From NCBI GenBank assembly GCA_002368155.1, contig AP018180.1, forward strand, positions 3,660,719-3,724,718: a DNA stretch of 64,000 nucleotides, in the 5' to 3' direction. Below are positions 9,259 through 16,873 of the stretch, one piece after another. The notes below the pieces were generated by a model, which ran no database searches, was not told the origin of the DNA, and saw only the letters and a list, made by a program, of their open reading frames with translations. The translations under genes and the position numbers were made by a program. Numbering within the stretch: the stretch's first letter is position 1; the number at the start of each line of letters is the position of its first letter. The DNA comes from Nostoc carneum NIES-2107. Lineage in GTDB: Bacteria > Cyanobacteriota > Cyanobacteriia > Cyanobacteriales > Nostocaceae.

Positions 9259-10716
9259 TTATCCTAGATGTTGCTGGACTTGTGATACCAATTCATTTGT
9301 CCAATGGTTAGTCAGTTCCGCATTGGCCGCTTCCACCATAACCCTGATAACTGGTTCTGTGCCAGAAACACGGACTAAAATTCTGCCAGCATCACCCATT
9401 GCTGTTTCTGCTTGGGCGATCGCTTTTTGTAAAGGTTCGCAATCTTTCCATGCTAAACGGCGATCACGATCTAGTACTCGCACATTCCGCAACAGTTGGG
9501 GGTAGGTTTGGAAGCTTTGGTCTACCATGTCATGCAGGGAAATGCCAGCTTCTTTAATTAAGGCCGCTATATGTAAGGCTGTTAATAAGCCATCACCAGT
9601 AATGCCATAATGACGACACAAAATATGACCGGATTGTTCGCCGCCTAGCATTCCACCATGACGCAGCATTTCGGCTTGTACATACTGATCACCTACAGCG
9701 GTGCGAATTAATTGACCACCAATTTGTTGCCAAGCCTTTTCAAAGCCTAAATTGGCCATAACAGTAGAAACAATCAAATTCTCAGGCAATTGTTGCTTTT
9801 GCTGTAGATGGCGACCCCAAAGGTAAAGAATGTAATCGCCATTGACTTGTCTACCTTTACTATCTACAGCCAAAACGCGATCGGCATCACCATCGAAAGC
9901 AAAGCCCACATCAGCATTGTGTTCTTTCACAGCAGCTTGCAAAAATTCTAGGTGAGTAGAACCACAGTTAACGTTAATGCGATCGCCATCTGCTTGATTA
10001 TGCAGGCAAATTACCTCTGCCCCCATTTCTGTAAATACTGCTGGGGCTAACCCAACCGCTGCACCCCAAGCTAAATCTAAAACAATCTTCATCCCTTGCA
10101 GATTTACTTCACTCTGTAAGGGTTGTTTCAAAGCCTCGCTATAATCTCCAATTAACTCTTGGCGTGAATAATGCCGTCCACAATGACTCACATTCGCAAC
10201 GGCTGACATATTACCGCGCAGTCCCGCCTCAATTTCGGCTTGCAATGCTAGGGGTAACTTGGCACCATTCCCACCAAAAACTTTAATTCCATTATCCTCT
10301 GGGGGATTATGGCTGGCAGAAATCATCACACCACCAATGGCATCACTCACACTGGTAAGATAAGCAACGCACGGAGTAGGGCATAATCCCAAATGCCAAA
10401 CTTCTACACCTGCTGCGGTTAACCCAGCACTCAAAGCCATTGCTAACATATCGCTGGAGTTTCGAGAATCCTGTCCCAGAATAACTGGCCCTGGGGTAGC
10501 AGCATGACTACGCAACACAATCCCCGCCCAAAAACCTACCTGCAATGCTAAAGGCGCATTCAGTAAGTCTCCAACTTTACCGCGAATCCCATCTGTACCA
10601 AATAAAGGATTTTTGGGCAGTACTATTAAATTCCGCTCTGAATTGCTTTCAATATTATCTGTCGCAGTCAAACCTTTTTGAATGCCACTTTGAGAACGAG
10701 TTATAGATGAAACCAT
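9259..10716 (-). CDS. glmM: Phosphoglucosamine mutase
   Basis: GlmM converts glucosamine-6-phosphate to glucosamine-1-phosphate for UDP-GlcNAc and peptidoglycan synthesis. Counted from an upstream in-frame GTG at 10737, the catalytic serine loop [13 protein letters not shown] has Ser142, the magnesium loop DGDADR is at 282-287, GGEQSGH is the sugar-binding loop, and [15 protein letters not shown] is the C-terminal phosphate site. I start at the ATG at 10716, because GGAG lies about 11 nt upstream and the GTG at 10737 would overlap that site. The downstream gene is the hpsL-like gene, 58 bp away, so sugar supply and polysaccharide export may be coexpressed. Confidence 0.95.
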   Translation of the reverse strand: MVSSITRSQSGIQKGLTATDNIESNSERNLIVLPKNPLFGTDGIRGKVGDLLNAPLALQVGFWAGIVLRSHAATPGPVILGQDSRNSSDMLAMALSAGLTAAGVEVWHLGLCPTPCVAYLTSVSDAIGGVMISASHNPPEDNGIKVFGGNGAKLPLALQAEIEAGLRGNMSAVANVSHCGRHYSRQELIGDYSEALKQPLQSEVNLQGMKIVLDLAWGAAVGLAPAVFTEMGAEVICLHNQADGDRINVNCGSTHLEFLQAAVKEHNADVGFAFDGDADRVLAVDSKGRQVNGDYILYLWGRHLQQKQQLPENLIVSTVMANLGFEKAWQQIGGQLIRTAVGDQYVQAEMLRHGGMLGGEQSGHILCRHYGITGDGLLTALHIAALIKEAGISLHDMVDQSFQTYPQLLRNVRVLDRDRRLAWKDCEPLQKAIAQAETAMGDAGRILVRVSGTEPVIRVMVEAANAELTNHWTNELVSQVQQHLG

Positions 10717-10737
10717 AATTTTTAAAACTCCACACAC

Positions 10738-11430
10738 TCACACAGGAGAATAACACTTTACACTTTGTTAAACAATTTTGGGGAATGGGGCATTGGGCAT
10801 GGGTAATTGGTAATTGGTAATTGGTAATTGGTATTCTCCCTTTTCCCCCTCATCCCCAGTCCCCAGTCCCCAGTCCCCAATCCCCAGTCCCCAATCCCCA
10901 ATCCCTAGCCCCCACTATATACTTCTTTCTTTGAGAGACAATTGATTTTAAACAGACTGTTATTCAGTAAAAATACTTATGAATATTCATAGCTAATTAT
11001 AAAGATTTCCTAAGCGGTTCATTGCCTGAAATTGATAATTAGTGTCTGCAAGCATCACTAATGTTGATGATCGGCTTGACTGTCAACTTAATTATTATCG
11101 CTAAGTATTAACACGTTAAACTAATGTATACTGTAAAGATATGGTAAAGAATGCTAGTAGTTATTACTCATCCTGCAATAAGACTATTTTTGCCTAAAAA
11201 AGCCGATTAAAGCCTAAATGAGGCCATGCAAACTCTTCAGTAAAAAGTGGGAACAAAAGTTCACTACGGCTGAGTCTGTTAACTAGGCAAAAAGTAAAAC
11301 TTCTGTTTGCTTAAGAATTTTTAATATAAATTCTCATCAAATGGTTCTAATGTAACGTTTTAATGGCCTTTTTTAGCCAGTCATAAATCGACACTCCGAT
11401 AGTTGACCTTTTAAAGTAGAGAAATTTAGC
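10738..11430. other. Intergenic region between glmM and heme oxygenase
   Basis: This 693-bp gap separates two divergent genes. About 10801-10834 is tandem GGTAATT and 10854-10911 is tandem CCCCAGT/CCCCAAT, both with a 7-bp period. The remaining AT-rich part must carry the promoters of glmM and ho1, but I cannot fix an exact box. No gene or RNA is recognised. Confidence 0.6.
10801..10911. repeat. Heptanucleotide tandem repeats (STRR)
   Basis: Two adjoining arrays share a 7-bp period: about four copies of GGTAATT, then about eight of CCCCAGT with CCCCAAT variants. Similar arrays occur at 12310-12471, 18980-19018, 30961-30995, 44455-44484, 45679-45712, 52611-52741, 60055-60109, 63291-63375 and 63770-63870. 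Such repeats are typical of heterocystous cyanobacteria. Confidence 0.85.
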
Positions 11431-12147
11431 ATGAGTAGCAATTTAGCAAGCAAATTGCGTGTAGGCACTAAAAAAGCCCATACGATGGCAGAAAACGTAG
11501 GTTTTGTCAAGTGCTTTTTAAAAGGGGTGGTAGAGAAAAGCTCATATCGCAAGCTAGTTGGTAACTTCTACTTCGTCTACTCAGCGATGGAAGAGGAGAT
11601 GGAAAAACATCGCGACCACCCGATTGTTAGCAAAATTTATTTTACCGAACTCAACCGCAAGCATACCTTAGAACAAGACTTAAGTTTTTACTACGGTAGT
11701 AATTGGCGCGAGCAAGTACAACTATCTCCAGCAGGAGAAGCTTATGTACAGCGTATCCGCGAAGTATCTGCAACCGCACCAGAGTTGTTAATTGCCCATT
11801 CTTACACCCGTTACTTGGGCGACTTATCTGGCGGTCAAATTCTCAAAGGTATTGCCCAAACAGCCATGAACCTGAATGATGGCCAAGGTACTGCCTTCTA
11901 CGAATTTGCAGACATTAGCGATGAAAAGGGATTCAAAGCTAAATATCGTCAAGCTTTGGATGAGATGCCCATTGATGAAGCTACAGCCGATCGCATTGTT
12001 GATGAAGCTAACGCTGCTTTTGGTATGAACATGAAAATGTTCAATGAACTAGAAGGCAATTTAATCAAAGCCATCGGCATCATGTTGTACAACACCCTCA
12101 CCCGCAAGCGTACACGTGGCAGCACTGAACTCGCTACCGCCGAATAA
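11431..12147 (+). CDS. ho1: Heme oxygenase 1 (biliverdin-forming)
   Basis: Ferredoxin-dependent heme oxygenase opens heme to biliverdin IX-alpha, the first step towards phycocyanobilin. The 238-residue length is typical. The proximal heme ligand is His17 in KKAHTMAEN. The distal helix GDLSGGQILKGIAQ (about 131-144) has the glycines that leave room for O2. The phycobilisome-related role is known for the family. It is monocistronic here, with a 366-bp repeat-rich gap after it. Confidence 0.96.
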   Translation: MSSNLASKLRVGTKKAHTMAENVGFVKCFLKGVVEKSSYRKLVGNFYFVYSAMEEEMEKHRDHPIVSKIYFTELNRKHTLEQDLSFYYGSNWREQVQLSPAGEAYVQRIREVSATAPELLIAHSYTRYLGDLSGGQILKGIAQTAMNLNDGQGTAFYEFADISDEKGFKAKYRQALDEMPIDEATADRIVDEANAAFGMNMKMFNELEGNLIKAIGIMLYNTLTRKRTRGSTELATAE

Positions 12148-12309
12148 GGGAAGCAGGGGAAGCAGAGGTGGCAGAGGAAGCAGAGGAGGAAACTTTTAAG
12201 CATCGTCTTCACTCTGAAATTGACAATTAAATTTTCCTAACCTTTAGGGGCAATTTCCCTGGGGTCACCTGATAAAAATTAGGCGATCGCAGAGAAGTTG
12301 CCCCTCTTG

Positions 12310-12471
12310 TCATTGGTCATTGGTCATTGGTCATTTGTCATTTGTCATTTGTCATTGGGTAATTGGTAATTGGTGTTTATTCTTTTTCCCCCTGCTCCCT
12401 CCCTGCTTTTTCCCAATCCCTAGTCCCCAGTCCCCAGTCCCCAGTCCCCAGTCCCCATTCCCCAATCCCCC
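12310..12471. repeat. Heptanucleotide repeats between ho1 and cobW-type gene
   Basis: TCATTGG/TCATTTG arrays (about 12310-12360), GGTAATT copies, and CCCCAGT arrays (12422-12471) fill most of the 366-bp gap between the two plus-strand genes. No gene is seen in the gap. Confidence 0.8.
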
Positions 12472-12513
12472 GCAATCAGGGAAAATGCAAATGGGCAACA
12501 TTCTAATTAAACA

Positions 12514-13554
12514 ATGGCTACAAAAATTCCTGTCACAGTAATCACAGGCTTCTTAGGTAGTGGCAAAACCAGCCTGATTCGCCACCTGCTACAAAATAAC
12601 CAAGGACGCAGAATTGCGGTGTTAGTCAACGAATTTGGCGAACTGGGTATTGATGGCGAATTGTTGAAATCTTGCCAAATTTGTCCCGAAAATGGTGATG
12701 GCGGGAGTAATATCTTTGAATTGACGAACGGCTGCTTATGCTGCACCGTGCAGGAAGAGTTTTATCCCACGATGCAGGAGTTATTAAAGCGTCGGGATAG
12801 CATTGATTGTATCGTTATCGAAACTTCTGGTTTAGCTTTACCAAAACCGCTAATTAAGGCTTTCCGCTGGCAGGAAATTCGCACTGGTGCAACGGTGGAT
12901 GCAGTGATTACCGTCGTCGATTGTGCGGCGGTAGCAGCGGGAACATTTGCCAGCGACCCAGAGGCGATCGCAGCTCAACGCCAGGCAGATGATAGCCTAG
13001 AACATGAGACTCCCTTGCAAGAACTGTTTGAAGACCAGCTAGCTTGTGCAGACTTGGTAGTTTTGACGAAAACTGACTTAGTGGATGCTGAGATTAAAGC
13101 TAAGGTTGAGGAGTTAGTCAAACAAGAGTTACCGAGAGTAGTGAAGATTGTGGAAAGCGATCGCTCTCAACTCGACCCATCTATTTTACTGGGATACCAA
13201 GCTGCCGTTGAAGATAACCTCGATAGCCGTCCCAGCCATCACGACACCGAAGAAGACCACGATCACGATGATGATATTACCTCAACTCACGTGATTTTAG
13301 ACCAGGCCTTTGACCCCGAAAAACTGCAAAAACAGCTAGAACAACTGGCAAACCAACAAGAAATTTATCGCATTAAAGGTTTTGTGGTTGTGCCAAACAA
13401 ACCCATGCGCTTAGTTATGCAAGGTGTCGGGAACCGATTTGATAAATTTTACGATCGCCCTTGGCTACCAGAAGAGGCTAAGCAAACCCGCTTAGTTTTT
13501 ATCGGTCGTAATTTGCAAGCTGCGGAGATCGAATCGCAACTTGTAGCATTTTGA
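12514..13554 (+). CDS. CobW/COG0523 family GTP-binding metallochaperone
   Basis: A 346-residue P-loop GTPase. Walker A is GFLGSGKT (12-19), and the metal-binding CxCC motif CLCC is at 74-77. The C-terminal CobW_C domain covers about 255-345. A linker with a histidine/aspartate cluster (HHDTEEDHDHDDD, about 241-253) suggests metal storage or handover, usually zinc or cobalt. COG0523 members serve zinc homeostasis, cobalamin synthesis or nitrile hydratase maturation. No cobalamin gene is nearby, so a zinc role is the likelier guess. Confidence 0.88.
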   Translation: MATKIPVTVITGFLGSGKTSLIRHLLQNNQGRRIAVLVNEFGELGIDGELLKSCQICPENGDGGSNIFELTNGCLCCTVQEEFYPTMQELLKRRDSIDCIVIETSGLALPKPLIKAFRWQEIRTGATVDAVITVVDCAAVAAGTFASDPEAIAAQRQADDSLEHETPLQELFEDQLACADLVVLTKTDLVDAEIKAKVEELVKQELPRVVKIVESDRSQLDPSILLGYQAAVEDNLDSRPSHHDTEEDHDHDDDITSTHVILDQAFDPEKLQKQLEQLANQQEIYRIKGFVVVPNKPMRLVMQGVGNRFDKFYDRPWLPEEAKQTRLVFIGRNLQAAEIESQLVAF

Positions 13555-13970
13555 TGTTGTAAAAGAAAAAACTTGACTTTTTAGACCAAATTGTATGTCT
13601 GGATACTATTTGTTGACAAAAGTCAAGGTAGATTTAACCAGTGCAAAGGAGTGTCAAGGGTGCATTTACTAAATATTTAGCCTTTTCACCGGAATTGTAA
13701 CGAGAATTCAATAAATCAATGCGATCGCCTGCCGAGTATACATGAACGCCAAACCGACAAGTGCGATGTCTACGATGGGCTACGCCTACGCATGAGTTTT
13801 ATCACATAAAAAATCTACCTCTGTTTTGTTAATCACAACAAGAGGTAGGTTTGTGTGGAGAGGATACAGAATCAATAAGTGATTAGAGAGTAATTGAGTT
13901 ACCTATGTTCAGCGTTTAACCTGATTTAAGATGAACTTCTTTTACATAGAGTTGATATATATTGGTAGCA
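13555..13970. other. Intergenic region after cobW-type gene
   Basis: This 416-bp stretch lies between convergent genes. It contains a dispersed cyanobacterial repeat (about 13763-13792, TCTACGATGGGCTACGCCTA) and the hairpin at 13811-13852. No gene is supported. Confidence 0.5.
13811..13852 (-). terminator. Hairpin at the end of the leader-peptide array
   Basis: A 12-bp stem with one G-U type mismatch (AAATCTACCTCT / AGAGGTAGGTTT) lies about 120 bp beyond the last peptide gene. It is a plausible terminator for the array. Its sequence is unrelated to the hairpins between the array genes. Confidence 0.5.
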
Positions 13971-14219
13971 TCAATAATTAACATTTCCCGGGAAAGATAT
14001 TGATGGTATCTCTAGAGTAATTGAAGGAAAACTAGGGAAGCTAGGAAAACTAGGAAATGTTGGTTGAGGATTTGTTGGATTTGCTATAAAGCCAGAATCG
14101 GGATTGCTATCATAAATTTTTTCTTCAGTACTAACTGTTGCTATTCCACCAGCAACGTTATCTAATTCAGCTTCAGAAAGTTCAATAGTAATAATATTTT
14201 TGATTGTTGCAGACATCAT
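13971..14219 (-). CDS. Double-glycine leader peptide 7 (divergent, Pro-rich core)
   Basis: The 82-residue product is the last member of a seven-gene array. Its leader (IELSEAELDNVAGG, ending about residue 25) matches the others, but the rest is unrelated. It has an acidic stretch and then four tandem Phe-Pro-Ser units (about 53-64), reflected in DNA as near-perfect 9-bp repeats. There is no cysteine, so no lanthionine or disulfide. The GG end suggests cleavage by a C39-type peptidase/ABC exporter, but none is encoded nearby. Function is unknown. Confidence 0.75.
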   Translation of the reverse strand: MMSATIKNIITIELSEAELDNVAGGIATVSTEEKIYDSNPDSGFIANPTNPQPTFPSFPSFPSFPSITLEIPSISFPGNVNY

Positions 14220-14276
14220 TTTCTCCTGATAATTTAATGAGTTAATGTGTAATTTCCAATTTGAGGTAGATGCAAG

Positions 14277-14319
14277 AACCTGGTATTGATGAAATATTGA
14301 AGTGTGATTACACCAGGTT
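14277..14319 (-). terminator. Inter-gene hairpin, array spacer 6
   Basis: AACCTGGT and ACCAGGTT arms form an 8-bp stem around a 27-nt loop, between peptide genes 6 and 7. It is part of the repeated unit. Confidence 0.6.
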
Positions 14320-14333
14320 GTTAATTTTACGAA

Positions 14334-14591
14334 TTAGTTACCAACGAACAAACCTTGACCAGCGTTGCTGAAGATTTCTTGAGCGTTAACTAGGGTGGTT
14401 GTACCAGCACCGCCAGGGCCTGCGATTGTTTGTTGACCAACTGCGAGATTTTTTTGTTGGAAAGTGCTGTCAGTACCTAATGAGAGAGTTTGACCACCAC
14501 CTAGAACAATTCCGCCAAAACCGCCGGCAACGTTATCTAATTCATCTTCAGAAAGTTCAACAGCAGCGATATTTTTGATTTCGTTAGACAT
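14334..14591 (-). CDS. Double-glycine leader peptide 6
   Basis: The 85-residue product has a leader VELSEDELDNVAGG ending at residue 24, a short variable part (TLSLGTDSTFQQ type), and a constant tail (KNLAVGQQTIAGPGGAGTTT, then LVNAQEIFS and GLFVGN). It is nearly identical to peptide 4, not to its immediate neighbour. A good ribosome site (AAGGA, about 8 nt upstream) precedes the ATG. It is probably a secreted peptide cleaved after GG. It has no cysteine and no predicted membrane segment. Confidence 0.8.
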   Translation of the reverse strand: MSNEIKNIAAVELSEDELDNVAGGFGGIVLGGGQTLSLGTDSTFQQKNLAVGQQTIAGPGGAGTTTLVNAQEIFSNAGQGLFVGN

Positions 14592-14652
14592 GACTTTATT
14601 CCTTGTAATTTAATCAGTTAATGTGTGAATTCAAATGAGATGTGGAAGAAGA

Positions 14653-14695
14653 AACCTGGTGTTGATGAAATATTGAGCTTTAACCAAACCAGGTT
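14653..14695 (-). terminator. Inter-gene hairpin, array spacer 5
   Basis: Arms AACCTGGT and ACCAGGTT around a 27-nt loop, in the same position relative to the flanking genes as the other array hairpins. Confidence 0.6.
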
Positions 14696-14709
14696 GCCAA
14701 TTTTATGAA

Positions 14710-14967
14710 TTAGTTACCGACAAACAAACCTTGACCAGCATTGCTGAAGATTTCTTGAGCATTAACTAGGGTGGTAGTACCCGCACCACCAGGGCCTGCA
14801 ATTGTTTGTTGACCAACTGCGAGATTTTTTTGTTCAAAGGTGCTACCAGTAACTAGTCCTAAACTTTGACCACCACCAAGAACAATTCCACCAAAACCGC
14901 CAGCAACGTTATCTAATTCATCTTCAGAAAGTTCAACAGCAACGATGTTTTTAATTTCGTTAGACAT
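14710..14967 (-). CDS. Double-glycine leader peptide 5
   Basis: The 85-residue member has leader VELSEDELDNVAGG, variable part SLGLVTGSTFEQ, and the same glycine/threonine-rich constant tail. It is nearly identical to peptide 2, three units away, rather than to its neighbours. That implies block duplication or gene conversion. The protein is cysteine-free. A precursor-peptide role is inferred from the leader alone. Confidence 0.8.
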   Translation of the reverse strand: MSNEIKNIVAVELSEDELDNVAGGFGGIVLGGGQSLGLVTGSTFEQKNLAVGQQTIAGPGGAGTTTLVNAQEIFSNAGQGLFVGN

Positions 14968-15028
14968 GACTTTATTCCTTGTAATTTAATCAGTTAATCT
15001 GTGAATTCAAATGAAATGTGGAAGAGTA

Positions 15029-15071
15029 AACCTGGTGTTGATGATATATTGAGTTTTAACCAAACCAGGTT
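15029..15071 (-). terminator. Inter-gene hairpin, array spacer 4
   Basis: Arms AACCTGGT and ACCAGGTT around a 27-nt loop between peptide genes 4 and 5. Confidence 0.6.
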
Positions 15072-15085
15072 GTTAATTCTACGAA

Positions 15086-15340
15086 TTAGTTACCAACAAA
15101 CAAACCTTGACCAGCATTGCTGAAGATTTCTTGAGCATTAACTAGGGTGGTTGTACCAGCACCACCAGGGCCTGCGATTGTTTGTTGACCAACTGCGAGA
15201 TTTTTTTGTTGGAAAGTGCTGTCAGTACCTAATGAGAGAGTTTGACCACCACCAAGAACAATTCCAAAACCGCCAGCAACGTTATCTAGTTCATCTTCAG
15301 AAAGTTCAACAGCAGCAATATTTTTGATTTCGTTAGACAT
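15086..15340 (-). CDS. Double-glycine leader peptide 4
   Basis: The 84-residue member is one glycine shorter after the leader than peptide 6, but shares its TLSLGTDSTFQQ variable segment. Leader, tail, ribosome site and spacer are conserved with the rest of the array. No cysteine is present. Maturation by a GG-type peptidase is inferred. Confidence 0.8.
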   Translation of the reverse strand: MSNEIKNIAAVELSEDELDNVAGGFGIVLGGGQTLSLGTDSTFQQKNLAVGQQTIAGPGGAGTTTLVNAQEIFSNAGQGLFVGN

Positions 15341-15400
15341 GACTTTATTCCTTGTGTTTAATCAGTTAATGTGTGAATTAAAATGAGAGATAGAAGAGAG

Positions 15401-15444
15401 AACCTGGTGTTGATGAGATATTGAGGTTTTAACCAAACCAGGTT
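15401..15444 (-). terminator. Inter-gene hairpin, array spacer 3
   Basis: Arms AACCTGGT and ACCAGGTT around a 28-nt loop. On the minus strand a run of A precedes the stem; no clear T run follows it. Confidence 0.55.
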
Positions 15445-15458
15445 TTTAGTGAAGAGAA

Positions 15459-15713
15459 CTAGTTACCAACAAACAAACCTTGACCAGCGTTGCTGAAGAT
15501 TTCTTGAGCGTTAACTAGAGTGGTTGTACCAGCACCACCAGGGCCTGCAATTGTTTGTTGACCAACTGCGAGATTTTTTTGTTGGAAAGTGCTGTCAGTC
15601 AATAAACCGACATTTTGACCACCACCGAGAACAATTCCAAAACCGCCAGCAACGTTATCCAAGTCATCTTCAGAAAGTTCAACAGCAGCGATATTTTTAA
15701 TTTCGTTAGACAT
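15459..15713 (-). CDS. Double-glycine leader peptide 3
   Basis: The 84-residue member has variable segment NVGLLTDSTFQQ, found in no other copy here. Its leader differs by one residue (SEDDLDNVAGG). The tail is identical to the other members. It sits in the middle of the tandem array and is preceded by AAGGA-type ribosome binding sequence. Confidence 0.8.
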   Translation of the reverse strand: MSNEIKNIAAVELSEDDLDNVAGGFGIVLGGGQNVGLLTDSTFQQKNLAVGQQTIAGPGGAGTTTLVNAQEIFSNAGQGLFVGN

Positions 15714-15773
15714 GATTTTGCTCCTTGTGTTTAACAGTTAATGTGTAATTTCAAATGAGATGTGGAAGAGGAT

Positions 15774-15814
15774 ACCTGGTGTTGATGAAATATTGAGTTG
15801 TAATCAAACCAGGT
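15774..15814 (-). terminator. Inter-gene hairpin, array spacer 2
   Basis: A slightly degenerate copy: ACCTGGT pairs with ACCAGGT, around a shorter loop, between peptide genes 2 and 3. Confidence 0.55.
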
Positions 15815-15829
15815 TGTTAATTCTACGAA

Positions 15830-16087
15830 TTAGTTACCAACAAACAAACCTTGACCAGCACTGCTGAAGATTTCTTGAGCGTTAACCAGGGTGGTTGTAC
15901 CAGCACCACCAGGGCCTGCAATGGTTTGTTGACCAACTGCAAGATTTTTTTGTTCAAAGGTGCTACCAGTAACTAGTCCTAAACTTTGACCACCACCAAG
16001 AACAATTCCACCAAAACCGCCAGCAACGTTATCCAATTCATCTTCAGAAAGTTCAACAGCGGCGATATTTTTGATTTCGTGAGACAT
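15830..16087 (-). CDS. Double-glycine leader peptide 2
   Basis: The 85-residue member starts MSHEIKN (the others start MSNEIKN or MSTEIKN). Its variable segment SLGLVTGSTFEQ is identical to that of peptide 5. The tail has NAQEIFSSAGQ in place of FSNAGQ. There is no cysteine. It is one of the better-preserved units, and spacing to the neighbouring start codons is 372-374 bp. Confidence 0.8.
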   Translation of the reverse strand: MSHEIKNIAAVELSEDELDNVAGGFGGIVLGGGQSLGLVTGSTFEQKNLAVGQQTIAGPGGAGTTTLVNAQEIFSSAGQGLFVGN

Positions 16088-16147
16088 GACTTTACTCCTT
16101 GTGTTTAATCAGTTAATGTGTAATTTCAAATGAGAGATAGAAGAGAG

Positions 16148-16190
16148 AACCTGGTATTGATGAAATGTTGAATTGTAAGCAAACCAGGTT
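16148..16190 (-). terminator. Inter-gene hairpin, array spacer 1
   Basis: Arms AACCTGGT and ACCAGGTT around a 27-nt loop, after the first peptide gene of the array. Confidence 0.6.
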
Positions 16191-16204
16191 TTTAATTATG
16201 AGAA

Positions 16205-16459
16205 TTAGTTACCAACGGTTAGTATTTGTCCGGCATCACTGAAGATTTCTTGAGCGTTAACTAAAGTGGTAGTACCAGCACCGTTAGGGCCTGCAAATGT
16301 TTGTTGACCAACTGCGAGATTTTTTTGTTGGAAGGTGCTACCAGTTCCTAAGGAAAGGCTTTGTCCATCACCTAGAATAATTCCAAACCCACCAGCAACG
16401 TTATCTAGTTCATCTTCAGAAAGTTCAACAGCGGCGATGTTTTTGATTTCGGTAGACAT
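16205..16459 (-). CDS. Double-glycine leader peptide 1 (first of array)
   Basis: The 84-residue first member is the most diverged of the six tail-bearing copies: IILGDGQSLSLGTGSTFQQ after the leader, QQTFAGPNGAG in the tail, and a different end (FSDAGQILTVGN). The leader VELSEDELDNVAGG is intact. Being first, it lies closest to the array promoter, which should be within about 16460-16530. The older sequence suggests that copies 2-6 arose by later amplification. Confidence 0.8.
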   Translation of the reverse strand: MSTEIKNIAAVELSEDELDNVAGGFGIILGDGQSLSLGTGSTFQQKNLAVGQQTFAGPNGAGTTTLVNAQEIFSDAGQILTVGN

Positions 16460-16873
16460 GATTTTTTTCCTTGTTAATTGTGTAATGTTTTAAGATTTAG
16501 CAGCTTGTGTAAACCAGGTTATAATTTGTTTTATCTTGGTTATTTTCGCTGCGCTTTTCGTTTCGCTTCATGTGTTCATAGTAGGGAATTTAGCCAAGGA
16601 ACGTAATCGGAAGAAAGTTCGGATTGCAAAAAGATGGATCTCAATCAAACTGTCTCCAACTAAAGTTGGATATCGAAAGATGAGGGAACTGGTGAAGCGT
16701 AGACACGCAGTGGCTTTTTAGAAGACATCGCTCTCATGGTTGCATTCTCAACAGCCGGAAAGCGGCTCAACACCTTTCCCCTTTACCCTAGTGTGAATAA
16801 AGACTTGTTGCAGAATGCTGGAAAATCTGATCGAGTGCATGGTTCTCAGATATATGAATAAGAGAGACCGTTG
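16460..16873. other. Intergenic region with orphan hairpin arm
   Basis: About 410 bp lie between the divergent peptide array and heme-protein gene. AACCAGGTT at 16512-16520 matches the right arm of the array hairpins but has no partner, suggesting a lost further unit. A 61-codon frame at 16536-16721 shows no family features and is not called. Confidence 0.45.

Noticed and set aside
12320-12541. 73-codon frame before the cobW-type gene
   Set aside because: Translation of 7-bp repeats; overlaps the real start.
16536-16721. 61-codon plus-strand frame upstream of the heme protein
   Set aside because: No recognisable domain, no good ribosome site, and basic composition without similarity; treated as chance.
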